Assembly (NCBI GenBank): GCA_021323165.1
Contig: JAJTCJ010000006.1
Span: forward strand, 1-43,890
DNA length: 43,890 nucleotides
Origin: Bacteroidota bacterium
GTDB lineage: Bacteria; Bacteroidota; Bacteroidia; 2-12-FULL-35-15
Direction of reading: 5' to 3'
Part shown: in pieces, positions 17,301-26,600 of the stretch
How positions within the stretch are numbered: the first letter of the stretch is position 1
Layout of the letters: each line of letters opens with the position of its first letter
Notes under the pieces: model-generated
What the model was told of the DNA's origin: nothing
Databases searched by the model: none
What the model saw: only the letters and a program-made list of their open reading frames with translations
Translations under genes and position numbers: made by a program

Positions 17301-20300
17301 AATTCACCTACAATCTGTTTCGGCCAGACTGCCACTCTCACATCAAATGGTGCAGGCACTCCTTTCAGTTATGTATGGAGTAATGGATCAAGTGCAACCA
17401 ATACAATCAATGTTTCTCCATCTTCACTTACAAGTTATACTGTAACCGGAGCCTCAGGAAATGGATGTACAAACACTGCTGTTGCAACCGTTACAGTAAA
17501 TTCAGTCCCTACCATTACAGTAAATTCGGCAACGATATGTAACGGGCAAACAGCTATTCTTACAGCAAACGGAGCCTCCTCTGCTTCAGCTTACAGCTGG
17601 AGTAACGGTACCAACAGTATGAATACAATTTCTGTTTCACCTTCAGGAGGAACAAGCTATACAGTTACCGGCACTGCCGCTAACAGCTGTACTAATACTG
17701 CCGTAGCAACTGTAACGGTAAATTCGTTACCAGTAATTACAGTTAACTCCGGAACTATTTGCAGCGGACAAAGTATAGCTTTAACTGCAACCTCAGGAAA
17801 TACATATTCCTGGAATACTGGTGCAAGTGGGCCAACTATAAATGTTAGTCCGACTGGAAATACTTCCTACACTGTTACAGGTACCGATGGAAATTCATGT
17901 TCCAATACAGCAGTTGCAACAGTGAATGTAAATAACGTTCCTACATTAAGCACAAGCCCTACAATCACCCCATCCAACTGCGGACAATCAACAGGGGCAA
18001 TCACAGGCGCTGTTGCAAGCGGAAGCGGATCATTATCTTATTCATGGACAAATTCATCAAATGTTGTTGTTGGCAGTTCAGCAAATCTGAATACTCAGCC
18101 TGCTGGAACATATAATTTAACAGTTACAGATGGCAATAGCTGCAGTTCATCTTTCGGACCTTACAGCATCACTAATCCTGGAGCACCTGCAGCACCAACA
18201 GTTACAGCTACCGATACTATTATTTGTGTTGGAGAATCATTCACTTTAAATGCGTTTTCAAATGCACCTTCACCTGTGTTCAGCTGGACAGGGCCAGTTG
18301 CAAGCAGCGCAACTTCAACAATATCTGTATCATCAGCATCATTGACCGATGGCGGGACTTATGCAGTTACTGTTACATCAAGCGGTTGTACGAGTCCACC
18401 TTATTTGGTTAATGTCACAGTAAATCCACTTCCTTCTGCAAACGCAGCCAATGCAACAAGTTCAAACTATTGCAGTGGTGATACAATTGCGTTGGTTTCT
18501 TCGGGAGGCACTCAGTACAGCTGGAACGGACCTTCAGGTTTTTCATCCACTCAACAAAATCCCAATATTATTTCGTCAATAGTTACAATGAGCGGAACAT
18601 ATTCAGTTACAGTAACTGACGGAAATGGATGTTCTTCAAGCGCAACTACGACTGTAACAGTTGACCAGACTCCTCCTGTTCCAACAGCAAGTGCAGCTGC
18701 ATCAAATATCTGTGAAGGCCAAAGCATTTCTTTGTCTGCATCATCAAGCGGAGCGACAAGCTATAGCTGGACAGGTCCTAACGGATATAATTCTTCAGGT
18801 CAGAATCCGGTCATTACAAATGCTTCTTCAATCCAAAGCGGAACATATTCCGTAACAGCATCAGCAACCGGTTGTACAAGTTCTGCTGCAACGGTTAATA
18901 TTACTGTAAATACTAATCCTATAGCCGCAGCAAGTATTAGCGGAGCGGTGGTTTGTTCAGGAACAGCGATTAATTTAACATCCGGTGGTGGAACAAGCTA
19001 TAACTGGACAGGTCCGAACGGGTATACTTCAGGAACTCAAAATCCTGTAATAACCTCTGGAGATACTACTAACAGCGGAACTTATATTGTAACTGTAAGT
19101 AATGTAGCAGGCTGCTCAGACACAGCAAGTGTTTCTCTTTTAGTTAATCCAACTCCTCCCGCACCAACAGCCAGTGCAAATGCTTCAAACGTTTGTGAAG
19201 GAGATGATATCTTATTCTCTGCCTCATCAACAGGAGCTACTTCCTATAGCTGGAATGGTCCGAATAGTTATATTTCAGGAACACAAAATCCAACAATAAT
19301 ATCTGCAGCCGTTACAGCCAGTGGTACCTATACAGTTGTCGCTTCTGCAGGAAGTTGTTTCAGCAGTCCGGCCATTGTTAATGTTACAGTAAATTCAAAC
19401 CCGGCTGCTACTGCTTCTGTAAACTCATCAGTTACATGCTCAGGTAGCACATTGAATTTAAATTCAACCGGAGGAGTTTCTTATAACTGGACAGGACCTG
19501 CCGGATTCACTTCTATTAATCAGAATCCATCATTTGCAAGTGATGTTGTTAATAGCGGAACTTATACCGTTACTGTGACAAATGCAGCAGGCTGTTCGGA
19601 CTCAGCAACAGTTTCTCTCCTGGTAAATCAAACACCAAATGCTCCACTTGCAACCGGCGATACAACATGTGTAGGTGATCCATTATTATTAACAGCTAAC
19701 GGAACCGGAATAATCAACTGGTACAGTGATGCAGCCTTAACATCTCTTGTTGCTTCTGACACAAACGCTTACGTGCCTGTTATAACGACAAACACAACTG
19801 CTACGTATTACATTACCTCTACTGATCCAAATGGATGTATAAGTTCTGTAACAACAGCGAACGCATCTAATTACAATGTTGTTGCAAGTGTATCCGCTAG
19901 TCCTTCATCAGGTTTTATTCCTTTGAATGTTACCTTCACTAATTTAAGTTCAGGAGTAGATGGAAATGATAATTTTATCTGGTATTCAAACGGAGTGACA
20001 TTTTCAAATTCATATTCTCCATCATATGTTTTCAATAACCAGGGAAACTATATAATTACATTGATTGCAATTGACGCTCAAAGTGGTTGTGTTGATACTG
20101 CATCTCTGAATATTTTCGCAGACGGTAACATTTTTTACACTGTACCAAATATATTCACCCCTAATGGCGATAATACCAATGATGTATTCGAAGTGATCAG
20201 TCATGGTATTACAGAAGTTCATGTTGTTATATACGATCGCTGGGGCTTAAAGATGTATGAATTTGACGGAGTGCATGCATCCTGGGATGGGCGCACAACA

Positions 20301-20405
20301 AGCGGAGTTGAAGTACCGGATGGAACTTATTTTTATCTCTTCAATGCTAAAGACGTGAATGATAAAGAATATAAAGAGCAGGGACACGTAATAATAATGA
20401 GATAG
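14382..20405 (+). CDS. Giant repeat protein with type B T9SS sorting domain
   Basis: 2007 residues. In order: signal peptide (1-22); four domains resembling pre-peptidase C-terminal modules (about 23-600), each with a DDVWYKF-like or SWIKFTA-like strand and a C-terminal IRVYHYG-like strand; eight tandem repeats of about 75-85 residues (about 601-1188), each opening C-x-G-Q-[ST] and closing near GCTNTAVATVTVN; a short SprB-like segment; six Ig-like repeats (about 1270-1752) with the core W-[TN]-GP-x-G-[YF]; a PKD-like domain (about 1830-1905); and a gliding-motility-type sorting domain (about 1915-2007: FTPNGDNTNDVF, IYDRWGLKMYEF, WDGRT). Each eight-copy unit has two cysteines, suggesting one disulphide per repeat. 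Large repetitive type B substrates include adhesins such as SprB; adhesion is the best guess here. No enzyme domain is seen. Confidence 0.88.
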   Translation: MKHIKYLILLLGIISNTFAFAQDNICGSAVLLSVSATCTPSSGTTAGATQSFAGCSGNADDDVWYKFVATGTSHLITVAPSASFDPVIQLYSGTCLGPPTSIVCMDLAPNGITENIYATGLTAGVTYLIRVYHYGAGGGSNTFTICITNPPPAPANNFCTNAINLNVTSSCTATNGTSFGATMSQAGCVGTADDDVWYSFTATNSVQTITVNPSSYMDVVVELFSGICGALTSLDCMNSTALNGNEVITATGLNFGSVYYIRVYDAGTMTAGAPFTICVTGTALTTPANDEPCNATALPNVTSACNFLNFTTTGATTTSSAPVPTSCTGDSNPFTGGFTTGSHDVWFTITIPASGNIYITPKPDYGISDGVMALYSGTCSSLVQIDCSDDNNYPGTSNDLKPYIAATGLTPGSIVYLRYWGTATTSGDFGLCVSSPTNDECSNALYICDLNGYSASTSAAYTADRPSNMAGNAEDTTTYVYTAGTNSGGIFGQGGAWGTGSSAYDVQINNNSWIKFTASATTATLGVTVSDCWDDQGIQMQIFAGTNCSNFTPVSNFEESDTAFSITAVGLTVGQTYYLMVDGFSGDVCNYVITAQSGVLFPAIVAVPGTICAGASTVLTAPSGATSYLWSPGGSTAQSITVSPTTTTTYTCVAGGVCGYTQTLTKTVTVNPLPTVAINSGNPVSVCNNSSVTLSASGATSYSWSTGSTASNISVSPTSATTYTVTGTSSNGCTASITANVSVLSQPTITVNSTSVCAGQSAVLTSGGGSTTSSYSWSTGTSGTNTITVSPSSATNYTVTGTGANGCTNTAVASVSVNTLPNISVNSSSICNGQTATLNSAGASSTTNYSWSTGTSGINSINVSPTSATSYTVTGTGANGCSNTAVANVTVNSLPTITVNSPSICSGQSATLTSGGAASATSYVWSTGTNNTNTITVSPSSLTSYTVTGTAANSCTNTAVATVTVNALPIISVNSPTICFGQTATLTSNGAGTPFSYVWSNGSSATNTINVSPSSLTSYTVTGASGNGCTNTAVATVTVNSVPTITVNSATICNGQTAILTANGASSASAYSWSNGTNSMNTISVSPSGGTSYTVTGTAANSCTNTAVATVTVNSLPVITVNSGTICSGQSIALTATSGNTYSWNTGASGPTINVSPTGNTSYTVTGTDGNSCSNTAVATVNVNNVPTLSTSPTITPSNCGQSTGAITGAVASGSGSLSYSWTNSSNVVVGSSANLNTQPAGTYNLTVTDGNSCSSSFGPYSITNPGAPAAPTVTATDTIICVGESFTLNAFSNAPSPVFSWTGPVASSATSTISVSSASLTDGGTYAVTVTSSGCTSPPYLVNVTVNPLPSANAANATSSNYCSGDTIALVSSGGTQYSWNGPSGFSSTQQNPNIISSIVTMSGTYSVTVTDGNGCSSSATTTVTVDQTPPVPTASAAASNICEGQSISLSASSSGATSYSWTGPNGYNSSGQNPVITNASSIQSGTYSVTASATGCTSSAATVNITVNTNPIAAASISGAVVCSGTAINLTSGGGTSYNWTGPNGYTSGTQNPVITSGDTTNSGTYIVTVSNVAGCSDTASVSLLVNPTPPAPTASANASNVCEGDDILFSASSTGATSYSWNGPNSYISGTQNPTIISAAVTASGTYTVVASAGSCFSSPAIVNVTVNSNPAATASVNSSVTCSGSTLNLNSTGGVSYNWTGPAGFTSINQNPSFASDVVNSGTYTVTVTNAAGCSDSATVSLLVNQTPNAPLATGDTTCVGDPLLLTANGTGIINWYSDAALTSLVASDTNAYVPVITTNTTATYYITSTDPNGCISSVTTANASNYNVVASVSASPSSGFIPLNVTFTNLSSGVDGNDNFIWYSNGVTFSNSYSPSYVFNNQGNYIITLIAIDAQSGCVDTASLNIFADGNIFYTVPNIFTPNGDNTNDVFEVISHGITEVHVVIYDRWGLKMYEFDGVHASWDGRTTSGVEVPDGTYFYLFNAKDVNDKEYKEQGHVIIMR
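16182..17943 (+). repeat. Eight tandem coding repeats (family A) in the giant protein
   Basis: Eight units of about 225-250 bases with the protein pattern C-x-G-Q-[ST]-x-x-L, YxWSTG, TxNVSPxS, SYTVTGTxxNxCTNTAVATVTVN. The units are far more alike in protein than in DNA; see the finding comparing 17217-17279 with 17661-17723. Confidence 0.85.
18190..19635 (+). repeat. Six tandem coding Ig-like repeats (family B) in the giant protein
   Basis: Six units of about 80 residues with a C-x-G near the start, a YSW-[TN]-GPxG[YF] core and an SGTYxVTV close. The order differs from family A, and the two families do not interleave. Confidence 0.75.
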
Positions 20406-20422
20406 TATTTTTATTTAATTGG

Positions 20423-20456
20423 AAAAGCCTTTCAGAATATTCTGAAAGGCTTTTTT
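20423..20456. terminator. Terminator after the giant-protein gene
   Basis: A 15-bp perfect stem (AAAAGCCTTTCAGAA and its complement) with almost no loop, followed by a T run. Confidence 0.9.
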
Positions 20457-20492
20457 ATTTTTAGTAATTTCACAGCCCAAACAATTTTAAAG

Positions 20493-21548
20493 ATGAGTAA
20501 AGCAGATAAAATAAAGAATTTTGACCCTAATAATTTAGGAGACAAGAATGCCAACATTTGTGGATTACCTTTCACTACCGATGAGGCTGAAGTAGTTATT
20601 ATTCCTGTTCCATGGGAAGTAACAGTTTCTTACTCTGCTGGTACAGCCAAAGGACCCGCTGCAGTATTCGATGCTTCCTTCCAGGTTGATCTTTTTGATC
20701 CAAATATTAAAGATGCATGGAAAATAGGATTAGCTATGGATGAAATCCCTTTCGCTATCGAAAAGAAAAGTAATCTCCTGCGTAGAAAAGCAGAAACATA
20801 CATCTCGATGCTTGAAGATGGGAAATCACCCGAGAAAAACGCGGTGATGAAAAATATCCAGACTGAAGTCAATGCTGCCTGCAGAGAAATGAATGCATGG
20901 GTAAAAGAACGCGCCCTTCATTTTATGAATAAGAAAAAAGTAGTTGCATTGCTTGGAGGTGATCACAGCACACCTTACGGAATGATGCAGGCGCTTGCGG
21001 AAAAACATAAATCATACGGCATACTTCAGATCGATGCACATGCTGATCTTCGTGATGCTTATGAAGGATTTGAATTTTCTCATGCTTCTATCATGTTTAA
21101 TGCATTAAAAATTAAACAGGTGTCAAAACTGGTTCAGATAGGGATTCGTGATTATTGCGAAGCAGAATATAATATTGTGAAAAATTCCAAAGGCAGAGTT
21201 GTTTCTTTTTATGATCGTGATATCAAACATGCACAGTATGAAGGAAAGTCATGGGAGAAAATATGCGATAAGATCATTAAAGAATTACCTGATAAAATTT
21301 ATTTAAGTTTTGATATTGACGGACTGGATCCGAAATTATGTCCGAATACAGGAACTCCTGTTTCCGGTGGATTTGAAACTGAGCAGATCCTTTACCTGAT
21401 CCAAAAGATCGTGGAAAGCAAAAAAACGATCATTGCATTTGACATTAATGAGGTTGCTCCCGGAAAAGATGAATGGGATGCAAATGTGGGTGCCAGAATG
21501 TTATATCGTATTGCAAATCTTGTTGCGAAATCAAATAAGAGAGTTTAA
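20493..21548 (+). CDS. Ureohydrolase (arginase/agmatinase/formimidoylglutamase family)
   Basis: A 351-residue cytoplasmic enzyme with all six binuclear Mn ligands: H158 (GGDHST), D181, H183 and D185 (DAHAD), and D274 and D276 (SFDIDGLDP). The family hydrolyses guanidino or formimino groups of arginine, agmatine or formimidoylglutamate. The substrate cannot be decided here: no arginine decarboxylase or hut gene is adjacent. The N-terminal 35 residues and a helical insertion at about 95-145 make it somewhat longer than typical agmatinases (about 300), a form common in Bacteroidota. It is flanked by terminators on both sides, so it is a single-gene unit. Confidence 0.9.
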   Translation: MSKADKIKNFDPNNLGDKNANICGLPFTTDEAEVVIIPVPWEVTVSYSAGTAKGPAAVFDASFQVDLFDPNIKDAWKIGLAMDEIPFAIEKKSNLLRRKAETYISMLEDGKSPEKNAVMKNIQTEVNAACREMNAWVKERALHFMNKKKVVALLGGDHSTPYGMMQALAEKHKSYGILQIDAHADLRDAYEGFEFSHASIMFNALKIKQVSKLVQIGIRDYCEAEYNIVKNSKGRVVSFYDRDIKHAQYEGKSWEKICDKIIKELPDKIYLSFDIDGLDPKLCPNTGTPVSGGFETEQILYLIQKIVESKKTIIAFDINEVAPGKDEWDANVGARMLYRIANLVAKSNKRV

Positions 21549-21566
21549 TATCCTTTATAAATTATG

Positions 21567-21601
21567 AAGCGTCATTAACGAAAGTTAATGACGCTTTTTT
21601 T
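21567..21601 (+). terminator. Terminator after the ureohydrolase gene
   Basis: A 13-bp perfect stem AAGCGTCATTAAC with a GAAA tetraloop, followed by a run of Ts. Confidence 0.92.
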
Positions 21602-21729
21602 ATTTCTGCTTATCGGGCGTTTTCCTAAATTGGTCTATAATCGACCGTTTCAGGACATATTAATTGCAAAAAAGTGTTAAAAATCGGCTTTAAAAACAAC
21701 TTCACAACTCTAAATGCGTTCATGTATTC

Positions 21730-21779
21730 GCTATCGGTGAAAGGGGAAAAAAAATAGCCGGGAACGGAAAAACGATAGC
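21730..21779 (+). repeat. Inverted repeat in the leader of the GH-A hydrolase gene
   Basis: GCTATCG (21730-21736) and CGATAGC (21773-21779) are perfect complements around a 36-base purine-rich loop, itself holding CC-GGGAAC-GG. It ends about 30 bases before the ATG at 21812. It could be an RNA leader structure; I do not recognise a known riboswitch. Confidence 0.3.
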
Positions 21780-21811
21780 CACAAATATTAATTAAAAGAA
21801 AGATAATAATC

Positions 21812-23512
21812 ATGAAAAAATTATTCAAAATAGGTTTGGTAGCTTTAGGGTTTTTAGGGTTTTCAAAGACTATGGATGCTCAGGCTATATCCAGCCGCCT
21901 CTTCGGAGTTAATGCCTGGATGGCTGATACAATCGGTGATTTCTATAATTGTCCGGATCCCTCATGTTTTAAAAATGGAAAACTTCATAAACAATGGGGT
22001 CAGATAAAGGAAAGTAACACTAAAATTGTGCGTTACGGAGGTATTTCTCCGGATCAGAATAAACCGACCAAGTTTCAATACATCCGAATTATTGATTCTA
22101 TTCGTGCAAAAGGTATGGAACCGCTTATCCAGGTATCTTACTGGGATAACCGTTATACTGCCGCAGAAGCAGCCGATCTTGTGCATTATGTAAATATTGT
22201 AAAAGGAAGAAATGTGAAATACTGGAGTATTGCCAATGAGCCTAATTTGCTTTATGGATATACTACTGCAGCTCAGGTTGCTGCATACTTCAAACCATTT
22301 GCTTCCGCAATGAAAAATGCAGATCCGAGCATTAAGATCGTTGGACCTGAGACAGCAAGTTTCAAGAGATCAATTATTGATGGAGCTACCAATCCGGGCG
22401 GACCTGATGATTTGACAGGAAAAGATGCGGCTGGCAGATATTATGTGGATATAATTTCATTTCACTCTTATCCAATGATGGATGGTACTTATCCAAGAGC
22501 TGATGCGATCGGTAAATTAACATCTACAGGTAACTTACAGGATAATCTAAATTATTTGAATACCAGAATTGCAGCATGTAATACATTTCATAACAGAACA
22601 GGTACAAATGCGCTTAAAACAGCAGTGACAGAAACGAATGTGAATTATAACAATGCTACTACAGATAATTTGTATGGTGTGGGCTCAAACAGCTTTTTCG
22701 GAGGACAGTTCGTTTGTGAGATATTTGGTATCGGGGCGAAAGCCGGAGTTGATTTTATGAACCTTTGGAGTGTTATCGAAGGAGGAAGTAATGTGGTAAA
22801 TAACGGAGGCTTTTTAGATGGAACTACCGGAAATAAAAAACCATTGTTCTATCACTTTCAGATGATGGCAGGAGCTTTTAAGGGAACTTCGATCGATGCA
22901 ACGGATAATCAGACAAATGTTAAAACATTTGCTTGTAAGAACGGACAGGAAACAACTGTGTTGATCCTTAATGAAGATCAGACCAACAACTTTAATTACG
23001 CACTTAAATTAAGTACGGGAACAGTTAACGGTACAAGCCCTCTTAAAATAAATGTAAATTCCGGTATTGCAATAGAATACAATGAAGTGATCCAGAATCA
23101 ATCAACTGTAATGTTAACTTTTAACGCAATGGGTGTATTGATCAAGAAAACAGAATATACACTAGCCGGACATGCTGTTGCTAACCTTCCTCCTACTGTT
23201 ACAAATTATAATATAACAACAGGAATTGGAACAGTTGAAAATGCAACAAGTGCCGCATTTGATATCAAAGTATATCCGAATCCATCTTTAGGGAAATTTA
23301 CTGTTCAGTTGGAAGGCGGATCCTTGGAAGAGAAAGATTATGATATTGAAGTGATCAGCTTACTTGGACAACAGGTTTATAAGAATAAATCTTTTTTCAA
23401 AGAAGGTAAACAAGAAATAGATCTGAATGCAGGAATAGCACAAGGTGCTTATATTCTAAGGGTAAAACAGGATAGTAAAATTATAACTAAGAGAATTATC
23501 TTAAATAAATAG
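21812..23512 (+). CDS. Secreted clan GH-A glycoside hydrolase with type A T9SS sorting domain
   Basis: 566 residues. Signal peptide 1-24 (ending MDAQ). A TIM-barrel catalytic domain spans about 28-400. The probable acid/base Glu is E143 in SIANEPNLLYG and the probable nucleophile E274 in AVTETNVNYN, in the order and spacing of clan GH-A (families such as GH39, GH44 and GH51). The barrel is followed by a short beta domain (about 365-460) and a type A sorting domain from about 480 (VYPNPSLGKFTV, LGQQVYKN, GAYILRVKQ, KRIILNK). It should be secreted and act on an external polysaccharide or glycoside; the substrate is not readable. It has its own terminator (23531-23565) and a 200-base leader with an inverted repeat. 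Confidence 0.8.
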   Translation: MKKLFKIGLVALGFLGFSKTMDAQAISSRLFGVNAWMADTIGDFYNCPDPSCFKNGKLHKQWGQIKESNTKIVRYGGISPDQNKPTKFQYIRIIDSIRAKGMEPLIQVSYWDNRYTAAEAADLVHYVNIVKGRNVKYWSIANEPNLLYGYTTAAQVAAYFKPFASAMKNADPSIKIVGPETASFKRSIIDGATNPGGPDDLTGKDAAGRYYVDIISFHSYPMMDGTYPRADAIGKLTSTGNLQDNLNYLNTRIAACNTFHNRTGTNALKTAVTETNVNYNNATTDNLYGVGSNSFFGGQFVCEIFGIGAKAGVDFMNLWSVIEGGSNVVNNGGFLDGTTGNKKPLFYHFQMMAGAFKGTSIDATDNQTNVKTFACKNGQETTVLILNEDQTNNFNYALKLSTGTVNGTSPLKINVNSGIAIEYNEVIQNQSTVMLTFNAMGVLIKKTEYTLAGHAVANLPPTVTNYNITTGIGTVENATSAAFDIKVYPNPSLGKFTVQLEGGSLEEKDYDIEVISLLGQQVYKNKSFFKEGKQEIDLNAGIAQGAYILRVKQDSKIITKRIILNK

Positions 23513-23530
23513 AATTAGATTGACCGTACG

Positions 23531-23565
23531 AAAACCTTGTTGGGCTATTGCCTAACAGGGTTTTT
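23531..23565 (+). terminator. Terminator after the GH-A hydrolase gene
   Basis: A 15-bp stem AAAACCTTGTTGGGC / GCCTAACAGGGTTTT with two G-U pairs and a TATT loop, ending in five Ts. Confidence 0.85.
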
Positions 23566-23643
23566 GTCGTTTTAAGACGCCAGGCACATTTTTTTTATCG
23601 CCAGTTAGTGTTAACTATTGATTAATCGATAAAAAATATTCCC

Positions 23644-26600
23644 ATGAGTCTCAAAAATTTACTTTCTGCACTTCTTTTAATCTTATTCATTAATTCAAAT
23701 CTCTATGCTGCGCCTGTATTTCCTGCAGGATTCAGTCAGGTAAAGATTGCAAACATTTCAAATGCAACGGCAATGGATTTCGCTCCTGACGGAAGAATAT
23801 TTGTTGCACAGAGAGATGGTACTATCAATATTATAAAAAATGGGGTATTGTTAACCACACCATTTGTGAAATTAACGACTGATCAGAACGGGGAGCGCGG
23901 AGTAAGCGGAATCACTTTCGACCCTAATTTCAATACAAATCATTATGTATATATTTATTATACTGCCACCACTCCTACTATACATAATAGACTGAGTCGT
24001 TTTACCGCAAACGGGGATCTTGCTGTTGCCGGCAGTGAACTCGTTTTGCTGGATGCAGAAACAGTTACCCAGATCTATCACAATGGTGGAGGATTGGCAT
24101 TTGGTAAAGACGGAAAATTATACCTTGCCATGGGAGAAGACAACAAACCAAGCAATTCTCAAAGCCTTACGACATACAAAGGGAAATTATTACGGATGAA
24201 TTCTGACGGAAGTGCTCCTTCAGATAATCCATATTACTCATCCAGCAATCCTGTTACACGTCTTATCTGGGATCTCGGCTTGAGAAATCCTTACACAATG
24301 GATATTCATCCTACCAGCGGAAGAATATTTATTAATAATGTCGGAGCTGATTCTTATGAAGAGATCCATGACGGAACTTCTCCAAATAAAAATTTTGGCT
24401 GGCCTGCTGTGGAAGGTTATGGTTCCGATCCTGCATATACAAATCCCATTTTTGCATATCCGCATGAGTCCACAACTCAACAATATGGCTGCGCTGTAAC
24501 AGGCGGTGTTTTCTTTAATCCGGTTGCTACAAATTATCCCAGCCAGTACATTGGCAAATATTTTTACATGGAATTCTGCAACGGCTGGATCTCTTATTTT
24601 ACTCCAGGCACTACTTCCGCGTCAGGAAGAACAAACTTTGCAACAGGATTAACAACTCAGAACCTGGCTCTTCAATTGGGGAATGACGGAAATCTATATT
24701 ACCTAAATCGTAAGGACTCTTATGCGGGCGTTTATAAGATCATTTACAATAATAATAATCCGCCTGCTATTTCTTCTCAGCCTGCAAGTTTAACTGTTCC
24801 TGCAGGACAACCTGCATCATTCAGCGTTTCAGCTACAGGAGCTTTACCCTTAAGTTATCAGTGGAAAAAGAACGGAGTTAATATCAGCGGAGCAACATCT
24901 CCAACTTATAATATTTCAAGTGCAACCAGCTCACATGCCGGACAATATTCCGTACAGGTTTCTAATTCATACGGAAGTGTTTTAAGTAACAATGCAACTC
25001 TTACAGTAACATCTGCAAATAGTCGTCCTGTTGCGACAATTCTGACTCCTGCTCCTAATACATATTATCGTGCAGGACAAGTGATTAGTTTCTCAGGAAA
25101 CGCTACTGATAATGAAGATGGAACGTTGCCTGCATCGAGTTTTACATGGTGGGTTGAATTTCATCATAACAATAATCATAACCATCCGGGCCCGACAATT
25201 CCACCTGGTGTTAAGTCGGGATCATTCACGATACCTAATACAGGAGAAACTTCTCCGAATGTTTTTTACAGATTAAGACTGAGAGTTACTGATTCGAACG
25301 GATTAGTAGACACACCATATGTGGATATATTACCATTAAAATCAACCATCACTCTGCAATCGAATCCATCCGGATTACAGATAACTTATGATGGCCAACC
25401 TAAAACGACACCTTTTTCAACCCAGGCAGTGAGAGGTATGTTAATTCCACTTAATGCAGTAACACCTCAGGCTTTAAATGGAAGTAATTATGCTTTTAAT
25501 ACCTGGTCGCCTGCCGGAACGAATCCGCGAACCATAAAAGTTGGGGACGGTGATAGTACATATGCCGCGCTATACAAACAATCCACAACGCCCGCTTGTT
25601 CAGCAACAGGAACGATATCAAGAGAAATATGGACTAACATTTCCGGAACTTCTGTGAGTTCGATACCTGTAGGTTCAAGTCCTGCTTCAACCGGGCAGCT
25701 GTCAATATTTGAAGCACCAACTAATTTTGCCGATAATTACGGACAAAGGATCAGAGGTTACATCTGTCCTCCCGTAAGTGGTAATTATACATTCTGGATT
25801 GCCAGCGATGACAATAGTGAATTATGGTTAAGCACAAACTCCGATCCTGCCAATAGAAGAAAGATCGCGAGTGTTACCGGCTGGACTGCATCACGTGAAT
25901 GGACGAAATACCCATCTCAGCAATCAATTGCTATAAATCTAAGTGCTGGTACAAAATATTATATTGAAGCGCTTCATAAGGATGGTACAATGGGAGATAA
26001 TATTGCTGTGGGCTGGCAATTACCGAATGCATCTTATGAACGTCCTATTCCGGGTTCCAGATTATCACCATATTCAACAGCAACAGGAACTGTACCTGTC
26101 GTGTCAATAACATCACCGAGTAATGGAACTACTTTCTCCAATCCTTCTAATATTACAATAAATGCGAATGCATCTACTTCAAGCGGAAGCATTGTTAAGG
26201 TTGAATTCTATTCAGGCAGCAATAAAATAGGTGAAGATCTGAGTGCGCCTTATTCCTATACCTGGATGAACGTAACTACAGGCAACTATGCTTTAAAAGC
26301 AATAGCAACAAACAATACAGGGCAAACGGGAACTTCTGCGACTGTTAATATCACTGTTGCCGCATGTTCCACTCCGATCATTACAGCTTCCGGTCCTACT
26401 ACCATGTGTTCAGGATCGGTAATATTAAAAACAACTTACATAGCAGGTAATGGCTATCAATGGAAAAAAAACGGGGTTGATATAACCGGTGCAACATCAT
26501 ATCAATATACAGCATCGAGCAGCGGTGATTACCAGGTTAAGGTAATCCAGGGATCATGTATCTCCTGGTCTGCACCAACCAAAGTAAGTATCGGTACAGG

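Noticed and set aside
16182..19635. Regularly spaced repeats that could suggest a CRISPR array or minisatellite
   Set aside because: The repeats are in one open frame, have no unique spacers between identical short units, and differ strongly in DNA while conserved in protein; they are coding domain repeats.
21721..21790. Cyclic-di-GMP or other known riboswitch in the leader of the GH-A gene
   Set aside because: The purine-rich loop suggested it, but the conserved cores of the known classes I could recall are not present.
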